Positions 7,533-15,433 of a DNA stretch of 37,479 nt are shown one piece after another. The notes under the pieces are model-generated. The model did no database searches, had not been told where the DNA came from, and worked only from the letters and a program-made list of their open reading frames with translations. The stretch comes from CAZYJR01 sp964647905 (GTDB lineage: Bacteria; Desulfobacterota; DSM-4660; Desulfatiglandales; HGW-15), in the NCBI GenBank assembly GCA_964647905.1, contig CAZYJR010000038.1, positions 1 to 37,479 on the forward strand, given 5' to 3'. The stretch's first letter is position 1. Each line of letters begins with the position of its first letter. The translations under genes and the position numbers were made by a program.

Positions 7533-8477
7533 TTACCCGCCGAAAAAGTCGGCTGCGTATTTCAGGGAGGTGAAGATTATCACCGCGGCGAGCATCCATT
7601 TGATCATTCGGGCCGGGACGTACTTCTGGAAGCGCGCCCCGAGGTACATCCCGGCCATCCCTCCCAGGCCGAAGAGGAGGCCCAAGAGCCAATCAGGGGC
7701 TACCGACATATCCGGGTGGAATGGGGCTATGGCCTGGTAAAAGGCCACGCCGGCCACTGAGGTCACAAAGGTCCCCATGAGGGCTGCACCCGCCACCGTG
7801 TACACCGGGAGGCGGAAAAAGCTCACAAAAAAAGGCGCGATTATGGCCCCGCCGCCTATGCCGTAAATGCCCCCCACTATGCCCACCACGAAGCTGAGGC
7901 CGAAGATCCCCCATATGGAGATGTCGAAGCGCTCTCCGTAAAAAGTATAGCCCAGCCTCCGCAGGTTGAAGTGGGTTACCGCCACCCCGGGTAAGGGCTC
8001 GCCGCCCGCCTTCCCCCGATGGGCCCTCACCAGTTCCCTGAACCTTTCCTCGCCTGCCGCCTTGTCCGCGCCGGGGGCGGTCTTGCCGAGCAGGTCCCGC
8101 AGCATCCTGACCCCTATGTAGAGCAGGACGCCGGCCGCGAACAGCTTGAAATGTTTCGGATCAGGAAGGTAGGCCACACGGACGACGGCGCCTATAAAGA
8201 CACCCGGAAGCGTGCCTATGACCACCACCCAGGTAAGGGGCCACACCATCCGGCCTTCCTTCAGGTAACGATATACCCCGCTGGGGATGGCCACTATATT
8301 GAAGAGCTGGTTGGTGGCGCTCACCGACGGATCGGTGTAGCCCAGGACCGACATCTGAAAGGGCAGGAGCAGGAATGCACCCGAGACCCCTCCCATGGAG
8401 GTGAAGAAAGACACCGCGAAAGCGACTGCAGGGGGAATCCACGGCGAGATCTCGATTCCTGCGGTTTGGAAGTACAT
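7533..8477 (-). CDS. TauE/SafE family sulfite/anion exporter-like membrane protein
   Basis: A 314-residue polytopic membrane protein (about eight segments) of the TauE/SafE family. Typical features are IPPAVAFAVSFFTSMGGVSGAFLLLPFQ near the N-terminus, NQLFNIVAIPSGVYRY, and the second-half repeat IVGGIYGIGGGAIIAPFFVSFF. The family moves sulfite, sulfoacetate or other organic sulfur or carboxylate anions. I take the ATG at 8477, because the protein from MYFQTAGIEISPWIPP matches the usual family start and GGAAAGG lies just upstream; an upstream start at 8516 is less likely. It follows the DUF255 gene by 77 bp but has its own candidate promoter inside nested inverted repeats. Confidence 0.87.
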   Translation of the reverse strand: MYFQTAGIEISPWIPPAVAFAVSFFTSMGGVSGAFLLLPFQMSVLGYTDPSVSATNQLFNIVAIPSGVYRYLKEGRMVWPLTWVVVIGTLPGVFIGAVVRVAYLPDPKHFKLFAAGVLLYIGVRMLRDLLGKTAPGADKAAGEERFRELVRAHRGKAGGEPLPGVAVTHFNLRRLGYTFYGERFDISIWGIFGLSFVVGIVGGIYGIGGGAIIAPFFVSFFRLPVYTVAGAALMGTFVTSVAGVAFYQAIAPFHPDMSVAPDWLLGLLFGLGGMAGMYLGARFQKYVPARMIKWMLAAVIIFTSLKYAADFFGG

Positions 8478-8484
8478 GGCCCTT

Positions 8485-8559
8485 TCCGGCGGAGTGCAGT
8501 TTGAGTACCGTGACAAAACCCACTATTTAAGTATAGGTTACTCCGCCGGATTTGTCACG
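8485..8559. repeat. Two interlaced perfect inverted repeats around the TauE/SafE promoter
   Basis: TCCGGCGGAGT (8485-8495) pairs with ACTCCGCCGGA (8540-8550), and CGTGACAAA (8509-8517) pairs with TTTGTCACG (8551-8559). The order is A, B, A', B', so the arms are interlaced rather than nested. The B' arm covers the -35 box, A' lies in the promoter spacer, and A abuts the ribosome binding site. They could be paired operators for a repressor, or pseudoknot arms in a read-through transcript. Confidence 0.6.
8530..8558 (-). promoter_or_regulatory. Candidate sigma-70 promoter of the TauE/SafE gene
   Basis: On the minus strand GTGACA (8558-8553) and TATACT (8535-8530) are separated by exactly 17 bases, each matching the sigma-70 consensus at five of six positions. 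The predicted start is near 8523, giving a leader of about 45 nt. The -35 box overlaps the stop codon of the upstream gene. Confidence 0.6.
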
Positions 8560-10633
8560 CGCCTTGAGGCCCGGGTGCGGACTCCTTGAGGATTTCTTCC
8601 AGGGAGTCCGGGTCGGTTACCGCGTTGCTGCAGGCGTAGCCCCGGCACAGGTAGAACGCGGCTCGTTCCTCCCTGGGGGTCATGGAGGCGGTAAAGGGCG
8701 CCAGTTCGGCCAGCCTGTCGCCGGCGGCTCCGGTCGGTTTGAGCATCAGCACCTTGTTGGGGATGAATCGCCTCCGGACCGCCTCCAACATTCCAAGACC
8801 GTCGCCCGGACTGTGCTCCGCGATCACCATCTCAAGGGACGGACCCGCGGCGAAATCAACGGCCGCCATGAAATGGGCGTGGGCCATGGGAGTGCTGCAG
8901 ACCCGGCCGGCAAAGGCTTTCAGGATCTTGTCCGCATACTCTTCCAGCTCCACCCGGCCGGTCATGCGTCCAAGCCTGATGAGGTTGAGGGCCGCCACCG
9001 AGTTGCCCGACGGCATTGCGCCGTCGTAGATCACCTTTTGCCTTTGGACGAGGGTGGTGTCTTCCTCGCCTGAATAGAAAAGGCCTCCACGGTCCCGGTC
9101 CCAGAAGAGCTCGATCATGGTCCGGTTGAGGGCCAGCGCGTCCTCCAAATAGCGGATATCGAACGTGGCCTCGTAGAGCTCGATCAGTCCCCAGACCAGA
9201 TGGGCGTAATCGTCCAGGCAGCCCGCGTGGGCCGCCTCACCATCGCGGTAGCGACGGCGAAGGCGGTCTCCATTTTTGAGCTTGCTCTCGATGAACTCAT
9301 AGCCCCGGGCCGCCGCCTCATTGTATCCCGACTCTCCCAGCACCTGCCCCGCCTTGGCCAGGCCCGCAATCATGAGGGCGTTCCATGCGGTAAGGATTTT
9401 GTCGTCCTTGAAGGGGTGGACCCGCTTGGCCCGCGCCTGAAAGAGCCTCTCTCTCGCCTCTTCAAAACGCCTTGACAGGTCCTCGGGGTCCAGCCCCTTT
9501 CGCCCGGCGAACTCCTCCAGGGGTGTGGTTACGCGGGGGATGCTGGAGCCGTTCTCCTGATTTCCCTCCCGCGTGATATTGTAATACTCGCAAAAGAGCT
9601 CCCCCAGGTCCGATCCGAGCTCGCCCGCCACCTGTTCCGGCCTCCAGACGTAGAACAGACCCTCCTGCCCCTCGCTGTCCGCATCTTCGGCCGCGTAGAA
9701 ACCCCCTTCGGGCGAGGCCATGTCCCGGAGCACATAGGTGAGGATCTCCCTGAGCACTCGGGCGTAGAAGGGCCTTCTCGTGAGTTGGAAGGCCTCGGCA
9801 TAGGCGACCGCCATCAGGGCCTGGTCATAGAGCATCTTCTCGAAATGGGGGACGGACCACTTCCGGTCCACCGAGTACCTGTGGAATCCGAGCCCTATAT
9901 GGTCGAAGATGCCCCCGCGGCGTACGGCCTCCAGTGTCTTTTCAACCATCGCCAGGGCGGCGGAATCCTCAGCCCGGCAATGCCAGCGCATCAGGAAGGT
10001 CAAGTGGTGGGGGGTGGGGAACTTCGGGGCCCTCCCGAACCCGCCCCAGTGAGGGTCGAAGCTCTGCACGTGATGCCGGTACCCGGCCTCCAGGATCTCA
10101 AGGCCGGGCCGGGCCTCGGCTTCGACATGACCCGCAGGCTCCTCCAGGGCGGCTGTAAGCTGCTCGGCCGCCTTGAGGACAGTCTCCCTCTCGGTGTTCC
10201 ATTTGAGGGCCATCTGCTCCAGGAGCTCAACGAATCCGGGGCGGCCCAGGCGGCCGCTCTTGGGGAAATAGGTCCCTGCGTAGAACGGCTTGCCTTCCGG
10301 CGTGAGAAAGACGCTCAGAGGCCAGCCTCCCTGCCCTGTCAGGGCTTGGCATGCTGCCATATAGATTTGGTCCACGTCCGGCCGCTCCTCCCGGTCCACC
10401 TTCACCGGGACGTAGAGCCGGTTCAGGACCTCGGCCACCTCCTCGTCTTCAAACGACTCGCGGGCCATTACGTGGCACCAGTGGCAGGTGGAGTAGCCCA
10501 CTGAGAGGAATACCGGCTTTCCCTCATCCCGGGCCCTATCAAAGGCCTCCTCGCCCCAGGGATACCAATCAACAGGATTGTCCGCGTGTTGCAGGAGATA
10601 AGGGCTCTTTTCCTCGGCAAGACGATTGCTCAC
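8555..10633 (-). CDS. DUF255/YyaL-type thioredoxin domain-containing protein
   Basis: A 692-residue protein with the classic YyaL layout. The N-terminal thioredoxin-like DUF255 domain begins NRLAEEKSPYLLQHADNPVDWYPW and carries the CHWC redox pair (C50, C53). It is followed by a long (alpha/alpha) toroid related to N-acylglucosamine 2-epimerase and glycosidase folds (GGFGRAPKFPTPHHL, HFEKMLYDQA, YAAEDADSEG, DDKILTAWNALMI). The length is normal for the family. The biochemical role of the family is unsettled. The start is GTG at 10633 with GGGGGTG upstream. It follows the NtrC-type regulator gene by 65 bp on the same strand and may share its transcript. Confidence 0.92.
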   Translation of the reverse strand: MSNRLAEEKSPYLLQHADNPVDWYPWGEEAFDRARDEGKPVFLSVGYSTCHWCHVMARESFEDEEVAEVLNRLYVPVKVDREERPDVDQIYMAACQALTGQGGWPLSVFLTPEGKPFYAGTYFPKSGRLGRPGFVELLEQMALKWNTERETVLKAAEQLTAALEEPAGHVEAEARPGLEILEAGYRHHVQSFDPHWGGFGRAPKFPTPHHLTFLMRWHCRAEDSAALAMVEKTLEAVRRGGIFDHIGLGFHRYSVDRKWSVPHFEKMLYDQALMAVAYAEAFQLTRRPFYARVLREILTYVLRDMASPEGGFYAAEDADSEGQEGLFYVWRPEQVAGELGSDLGELFCEYYNITREGNQENGSSIPRVTTPLEEFAGRKGLDPEDLSRRFEEARERLFQARAKRVHPFKDDKILTAWNALMIAGLAKAGQVLGESGYNEAAARGYEFIESKLKNGDRLRRRYRDGEAAHAGCLDDYAHLVWGLIELYEATFDIRYLEDALALNRTMIELFWDRDRGGLFYSGEEDTTLVQRQKVIYDGAMPSGNSVAALNLIRLGRMTGRVELEEYADKILKAFAGRVCSTPMAHAHFMAAVDFAAGPSLEMVIAEHSPGDGLGMLEAVRRRFIPNKVLMLKPTGAAGDRLAELAPFTASMTPREERAAFYLCRGYACSNAVTDPDSLEEILKESAPGPQGA

Positions 10634-10698
10634 TTTTCACCCCCACCCCGGGATTCTACGCGAGGCCCCGAACCCCGGCAAACAAATTAATGAAGGCC

Positions 10699-12099
10699 TC
10701 ATGTCGTTTGAGCCTCCTCCCCTAGGCGGCGGTAGAGGGTCCGGCGGCCGATGCCGAGGATGGACGCCGCCCTGCGCTTGTTTCCCCCGACCCTGTCCAG
10801 GATGTATTGAATATACCTTCTCTCCACCTCGGCCAATGCCGGAAGTTCTTCTTCCGCTTCCCCTGAACCCCAGACTTGGGCGGGCGGCTCCTGGGTCCCG
10901 GCACGGTGATCCCGGATCCTGGCGGGCAGGTGCTCGGTCCGGATCCAGTTCCCCGAGGCGAAAGTCACCGCCCGTTCAACGGCGTTGCGGAGCTCGCGCA
11001 CATTGCCCGGAAAGGGGTACTCGGTGATCAGTTCCAAGGCCCTGGTCGAAAACCCCTTTATCCTCTTTTCCATCGCAAGTGAGAACTGTTGCAGGAACCT
11101 GCCGGCCAGCAGTTCGACATCCTCGCCCCTCTCCCTCAACGGGGGGACCCGCAGGGTGAAGGTCTCCAGGCGGTAGAAGAGGTCCTCCCTGAAGTGTCCC
11201 TGGTTGACCTCTTCTTCGAGGTCCCTATGGGTGGCCCCAAGGACTCGTACGTCCACCTGATATTCCCTGTTGTCCCCGACGCGCCTCAGCTTCCCGTCTT
11301 GGAGGATTCGGAGGAGCTTGGCCTGCAGAAAGAGGGGCATCTCCGAGACCTCGTCCAGCAGCAGGGAACCGCCTTCGGCCTCGGCGAACAGACCCTGGCG
11401 GCTCTTCTGGGCGCCGGTGAACGAACCGGCCGCGTGCCCGAAGAACTCGCTCTCCATCAGGTGCTCAGGGATCCCTGCGCAGTTGACCGGCAGAAAGGGT
11501 CCTCTGCTTCTGGGGCTTTCCTTGTGGATGGCCCTGGCCACAAGCTCCTTTCCTGATCCACTTTCCCCGAAAATCAGGACAGGGCCTTGTGCGTGCGCCA
11601 CCCGGCGTATCTGGTCGAACAAGATACGCATGGAAGTGCTCTGACCGTAGATCCCATGAAAGCTGTCGATCGCCAGGAGCCCCCTCATGCGGTTCACCGT
11701 CTCCCTGAGCCGCTTCCTCTCCATGATGCGCTTGACGCACAGCATGAAGTGCTCCAGGTCCAGGGGCTTGGTCAGGAAGTCTTCAGCCCCCGCCTTGAGC
11801 GCTTCCACGGCCTTGGGGATGGTCCCGAAGGCGGTTATTATCAGGAATCCGGGCGGGGAGTCGGGCACCTTTTCGAACACCCGCCTCAGAAAGGTCAGTC
11901 CGTCCACTCCGGGCAGTCTCAGGTCGCAGACCACCAGATCCGGCCACCAATGCTCCATGAGCCCGGCGGCCTCCTCCGCGCTGGGGATCAGCCTCGCCTC
12001 GAAACCCGAGTCCTGCACCTCCTCGAGCAGCAGGGAGCCCAGGGCCCTGTCATCCTCGACTATCAATACCATTCCCTTTTCGGCTTCTTCCGCGCTCAT
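10699..12099 (-). CDS. NtrC-family response regulator (REC-AAA-Fis) with GSFTGA loop
   Basis: A 466-residue two-component sigma-54 activator. The receiver domain has the acidic pair EDD near residues 15-17, phospho-acceptor D59, T89 and K111. The AAA+ domain has Walker A GESGSGKE (178-185) and Walker B LLLDE near 247-251. A C-terminal Fis-type helix-turn-helix follows (GGNKRRAASILGIGRRTLYRRL). The sigma-54 contact loop reads GSFTGA (225-230) instead of the near-invariant GAFTGA, a rare substitution that may tune contact with sigma-54. It lies 49 bp after the kinase gene and is surely its partner. Its likely target is the divergent DUF4168 gene with the sigma-54 promoter at 13777. Confidence 0.94.
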   Translation of the reverse strand: MSAEEAEKGMVLIVEDDRALGSLLLEEVQDSGFEARLIPSAEEAAGLMEHWWPDLVVCDLRLPGVDGLTFLRRVFEKVPDSPPGFLIITAFGTIPKAVEALKAGAEDFLTKPLDLEHFMLCVKRIMERKRLRETVNRMRGLLAIDSFHGIYGQSTSMRILFDQIRRVAHAQGPVLIFGESGSGKELVARAIHKESPRSRGPFLPVNCAGIPEHLMESEFFGHAAGSFTGAQKSRQGLFAEAEGGSLLLDEVSEMPLFLQAKLLRILQDGKLRRVGDNREYQVDVRVLGATHRDLEEEVNQGHFREDLFYRLETFTLRVPPLRERGEDVELLAGRFLQQFSLAMEKRIKGFSTRALELITEYPFPGNVRELRNAVERAVTFASGNWIRTEHLPARIRDHRAGTQEPPAQVWGSGEAEEELPALAEVERRYIQYILDRVGGNKRRAASILGIGRRTLYRRLGEEAQTT

Positions 12100-12148
12100 T
12101 CCCTACACCTGTTATAAGATCAACAAGTTTGCTCGATCTTTCGTCAAA

Positions 12149-13618
12149 TCAAATGTCTTTATGAATTGGAAAGGCGAGCCTGAACGAAGCGCCTCCGAGA
12201 TCGCTCTCCTCGATTTCCACGGCCCCGTCATGTTCCTCGGCGACCGTATGGACCACCGCCAGCCCCAGTCCCGTGCCTTCTCCCACCTGCTTGGTGGTAT
12301 AGAAGGGTTCAAAGACCTTGGAGCGGGCATCCTCCGGGACGCCCGGGCCGTCGTCATCCACATGGAATGACAGCATTTCGCCTTCCTTCCCCCATGATAC
12401 CCTCACCCTGCCCCTGGTGGAGCACTGAACCGCGTTTCTCAACAGGTTTATCAGGGCCTGTTCCGCCCGAACCGGATCGACCGTGATTGACGGGGCGGCT
12501 TCCGGACCCGCCAGCTCAATGGACGCGTGATTCGCCTCGGCCTCCTCCTGTACGGCGTCCGCTGCGGACGCCGCCAGGCGGGCCGGGGCCGCGGCCGTAC
12601 GGCGCCCTGAGCCCCGGCGGGTGAAATCCAGGAGCAGTTTTATGATGTATTCCATCCTGGAGACTTCCCTGCGGACGTCTTCCAGTATTCCCCTTTCCTG
12701 TTCAGGCAGGTGCGGGTTGCGAAGGGCACGCTGGGCCTTTCCGCTGATGACGCTGAGCGGCGTGCCCAGTTCATGGGCGGTGCCTGCGGCCAGCCTGCCC
12801 AGGGCAGCCAGCTTTTCGGATCTCCTCAGCTCCTTTTCCAGCTTGTCCTGTGTCTTGCGCTGCTCGGCAAGCTCATGCTCCGCCTCTTGTATGCTGTTCA
12901 GCATGTTGTTGAAGCTCTCGCCCAGATCCAGTATCTCTTTGGGCCCTTGATGGTCGAACCTGTGCTCGCGGTCCCCCCCGGCGACCTTGGACATGCTGGA
13001 GGCGAGCCTGCTCAGGTGTACCCCGAGCGCTCTATGATGACCGTATAGGACGACTCCGGAGAGGATGAGCAGGAGCACCAGCAGGCTCAACGCCCCCTTG
13101 GTCCTTATGGAGCGGAGGTGATCGCTGAAGTCCCTGCCCCTCCGTGTGAGGTGGAGAAGCCCGCTTATCTGCCCCCCGGTATCGGTAAGCGGCACATAGT
13201 AGGAGTATACCTCCCGGCCCGCTATGCTGCCGTATTCTCCGCGCCTCTCTCCATGCTCGGCAAGCTCTGTCAGGCGTTTTCTCTCGGGCTTCGGGTCGCT
13301 CAATCCCAGCCTGGCTATTTCACTGCCTTCCCTGTCGTAGACATAGGCGCTGTAGACCCGGTCAATGGAGAAGACCGACTCCAAGGCCTGCATCATGCTC
13401 CCCATCCGGCCCTTTTCCAGGGCGTAGCTCAGAGGGAGCTGAACCGCCCGTGCCACCAGCTCCAGGTCCTTTTGCATCTGCTTCTCCACTTCCTTCTCAA
13501 AGGAGCTCAGGGCCAGGTACCCGGTGAGGCCCAGGGCCCCCACCAGAGGTGCTACCGCGTAGATAATCAGGGCCACCCTAAAGGTGATGGTCTTCTTGAA
13601 TGGATTGAGCAGCGTCAT
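12149..13618 (-). CDS. Membrane sensor histidine kinase
   Basis: A 489-residue kinase. There is a first membrane helix near residues 11-33 (VALIIYAVAPLVGALGLTGYLAL) and an extracytoplasmic sensor of about 145 residues with a weak double-CACHE-like character. A second helix (GALSLLVLLLILSGVVLYG) is followed by HAMP, a coiled region, a HisKA box with the phospho-accepting His in TAHELGTPLSVISGKAQ, and a HATPase domain (NLLRNAVQ, DDDGPGVPED, GEGTGLGLAVV). I chose ATG 13618 because GGGAGG stands 5 bases upstream. A longer frame from 13672 has no ribosome site. It forms an operon with the NtrC-type regulator. The arrangement resembles ZraS with ZraR. Confidence 0.93.
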   Translation of the reverse strand: MTLLNPFKKTITFRVALIIYAVAPLVGALGLTGYLALSSFEKEVEKQMQKDLELVARAVQLPLSYALEKGRMGSMMQALESVFSIDRVYSAYVYDREGSEIARLGLSDPKPERKRLTELAEHGERRGEYGSIAGREVYSYYVPLTDTGGQISGLLHLTRRGRDFSDHLRSIRTKGALSLLVLLLILSGVVLYGHHRALGVHLSRLASSMSKVAGGDREHRFDHQGPKEILDLGESFNNMLNSIQEAEHELAEQRKTQDKLEKELRRSEKLAALGRLAAGTAHELGTPLSVISGKAQRALRNPHLPEQERGILEDVRREVSRMEYIIKLLLDFTRRGSGRRTAAAPARLAASAADAVQEEAEANHASIELAGPEAAPSITVDPVRAEQALINLLRNAVQCSTRGRVRVSWGKEGEMLSFHVDDDGPGVPEDARSKVFEPFYTTKQVGEGTGLGLAVVHTVAEEHDGAVEIEESDLGGASFRLAFPIHKDI

Positions 13619-13657
13619 AGCCTCCCTCGCACAGACCAAAAATACACATGTGTCAAT

Positions 13658-13685
13658 ATTATACAAAAACAAGCCCTCAATACAA
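13658..13685 (-). promoter_or_regulatory. Candidate sigma-70 promoter of the kinase/regulator operon
   Basis: A perfect TATAAT on the minus strand (13663-13658) is preceded after 16 bases by TTGTAT (13685-13680), a weak -35 box. The expected transcription start falls near the perfect palindrome ACACATGTGT (13644-13653), which is well placed to be an operator. The kinase ATG is at 13618. Confidence 0.5.
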
Positions 13686-13776
13686 CCCTTTTTACGCGGG
13701 CGCCCGGCCCGGCTTCAGCGGCAATATTTAGGTATTACAGAATGTTGTTCCGGTATGCCCATCCGGGCGGTCTTCC

Positions 13777-13792
13777 TGGCACACCCCGTGCA
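13777..13792 (+). promoter_or_regulatory. Strong sigma-54 (-24/-12) promoter for the DUF4168 gene
   Basis: The sequence TGGCACACCCCGTGCA matches the TGGCACR-N4-TTGCW consensus with one mismatch and the exact GG-N10-GC spacing. It points at the DUF4168-like gene, with a predicted leader of about 100 nt, and lies between that gene and a divergent NtrC-type two-component system. Confidence 0.75.
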
Positions 13793-13903
13793 AACTCGAA
13801 ATAGGCAACAAGCAAGCCCCGGGCCTGAGACAGGGCGCGGGCAGTTCCGGCGGAAAAGCGCTCCGCCGTCACCCATAACCCGGAACCAGAATGGAGGTTG
13901 GCA

Positions 13904-14278
13904 ATGATCAAGAAAACCGGATCCGCAATCCTTGTGGCAGGCCTTTGCCTGCTGTTCCTCTTCGTCCTTCCCGCGTCTGCCCAGGAGGGGCAGCCGGACG
14001 TGGGGGACTCGGGGTCGGTCACTGAAGCCGAGCTGGATCAGGCCGCAAAGGCCTACGCTAAGATCACCGAGGTAAGGCAGGACTTTCAGCAGTCACTTCA
14101 GGAGGCCGAAAACCAGGAGCAAATCCAAAACCTGCAGGCACGCGCGAACCAGAAGATGACCAAGGCGGTAGAAGAGGAAGGCCTGGATGTCCAGAGTTAC
14201 AACAAGATAATCCAAGCGGTCAAGATGGATGAAGAGTTAAGGGAAGACTTTATGAACAAGTTGGAGAACATCCAATAA
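13904..14278 (+). CDS. Secreted DUF4168-like protein
   Basis: A 124-residue protein with a clear signal peptide: MIKK, then a hydrophobic core (residues about 8-22) and a likely AXA-type cleavage after PASAQ. The mature part is acidic and helical. Its pattern (AKAYAKITEVRQDF, then NQKMTKAVEEEGLDVQSYNKII) matches the DUF4168 family of small periplasmic proteins. I chose ATG 13904 because GGAGG lies 6 bases upstream. It sits under a sigma-54 promoter and diverges from the kinase operon, the same layout as zraP opposite zraSR. A role as a periplasmic stress or feedback protein is inferred from that layout only. Confidence 0.8.
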   Translation: MIKKTGSAILVAGLCLLFLFVLPASAQEGQPDVGDSGSVTEAELDQAAKAYAKITEVRQDFQQSLQEAENQEQIQNLQARANQKMTKAVEEEGLDVQSYNKIIQAVKMDEELREDFMNKLENIQ

Positions 14279-14314
14279 CCCTTTCCCACAACCGAAAGAC
14301 AAGGAGGTGGAAAA

Positions 14315-14446
14315 ATGAAGAAAATCAGCGTTTTTTTCCTTACCATGGCACTGGCCGCCATGTTGGGCATGACGGTGGCTTGTGACCAGCCGGACAACGG
14401 GCGGACCCCGCCGGGTCAGCCTGGTCAGCCCACCATGCCCCAGTAA
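14315..14446 (+). CDS. Small candidate lipoprotein of 43 residues
   Basis: The reading frame begins at ATG 14315 with AGGAGG 7 bases upstream and ends with TAA at 14444. The protein starts MKKISVFFLTMALAAMLG and reaches a cysteine at residue 23 (GMTVAC). This looks like a type II signal peptide, although the residue three before the cysteine is Thr rather than the usual Leu. The mature part is only about 20 residues, rich in Pro, Gly and Gln (TPPGQPGQP). It lies 36 bp after the DUF4168 gene, ahead of a strong terminator, so both are probably co-induced from the sigma-54 promoter. Confidence 0.65.
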   Translation: MKKISVFFLTMALAAMLGMTVACDQPDNGRTPPGQPGQPTMPQ

Positions 14447-14454
14447 TGACAAGC

Positions 14455-14503
14455 GGCCCGGCCGGCGGGAGGTGCGACTTCACCGCCGGCCGGGCCTTTT
14501 CTT
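14455..14503 (+). terminator. Strong intrinsic terminator after the DUF4168/lipoprotein operon
   Basis: A perfect 14-bp GC-only stem (GGCCCGGCCGGCGG at 14455-14468 with its complement at 14483-14496) closes a 14-nt loop and is followed by TTTTCTT. It separates the operon from the convergent patatin-like gene. Confidence 0.9.
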
Positions 14504-14508
14504 GGGGC

Positions 14509-15348
14509 CTAAGGCCTCAGCGTCCCTGCCAGAGCCTTGAGCGTCTCGGACCGGGCATGGGCGTATGCCTCCGGGCCCCGGGCCAGCTTGGCCGGTCCGA
14601 CGCGCGGCGGATCGGTCCTTACCTCCAAGACCTTGACGCCCCTCTCCCTTGCCAGGGCGCACTGGTGCTCGTAGGACATACTCCGGGCTATGTTTACGCT
14701 CAGGGAGTGGATGTGCCAGGGCGTGAAACGACGCCTCATGAACCCATCCGGCCGTGCCGAGAGGTTTTCCGACCCGATGTAGTGGACCACAATTCGGTCA
14801 GGCCGAATGCGCTCCGCCAGCGCGCGGACAGGGGCCTTGTCCGCGATCCCCCCGTCCGCGCACCAGGAGCCCCCGATTCGAACGGGCTTGAACAGCCCCG
14901 GGACCGCGCCCGAGGCGTGAATCGCCCGGATCAGGTCCCCGCGCTCAAAGACGGCCTCGCCTCCCCGGGTCAGATCGGTCGCGCATATCACCAGCGGCAA
15001 GGGGCAGTCCTCGATCCTCCGGGCCGGGATCCTCTCGAGGAGCCTGGCGAAGCCCCGGCCCCGGAGGTACCCGGTGTAACCTCGAAGCCCTTTCAGTGCG
15101 TATTTCAACAGGACCGAGGGCGGGTCCGGGTCCCAAAAGTCATTCCTGCGAAGACCGAAGAGGATCTCCCTGATCTCTTGGTCATTCATCCCCGAGGCGG
15201 CCATGGCCGCCACGATCGCCCCCGAGCTGGTCCCCGCGTACCCGGCCGCCTCGAGCCCCAGCTCCCGCATGGCGGCAAGCACCCCGGCATGGGCGTAGAA
15301 CCCGAAAAACCCGGACGAAAAGACCACCCCTGTCCCGCCCCGTTCCAT
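14509..15348 (-). CDS. Patatin-like phospholipase/hydrolase
   Basis: From the ATG at 15348 this is a 279-residue patatin domain protein. The nucleophile elbow is GTSSG (Ser about 41) and the second catalytic residue is the Asp of ADGGIADKAP. The oxyanion segment before the elbow is unusual: the common GGGxRG is replaced by SSGFFGFYAHAG, so it is a divergent member. A longer frame begins with GTG at 15408 but adds a poor leader without a ribosome site; the start remains uncertain. It follows proA on the same strand, with no functional link I can name. Substrates are likely membrane lipids or acyl esters. Confidence 0.85.
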   Translation of the reverse strand: MERGGTGVVFSSGFFGFYAHAGVLAAMRELGLEAAGYAGTSSGAIVAAMAASGMNDQEIREILFGLRRNDFWDPDPPSVLLKYALKGLRGYTGYLRGRGFARLLERIPARRIEDCPLPLVICATDLTRGGEAVFERGDLIRAIHASGAVPGLFKPVRIGGSWCADGGIADKAPVRALAERIRPDRIVVHYIGSENLSARPDGFMRRRFTPWHIHSLSVNIARSMSYEHQCALARERGVKVLEVRTDPPRVGPAKLARGPEAYAHARSETLKALAGTLRP

Positions 15349-15433
15349 CTTCTCCGTCGCCGCCTTCCTATTTGCTACGGTTCCTGAAGCCGCGGCCGCA
15401 GGAAACACCGAACAAACCGCCGAAAACAGCGGA

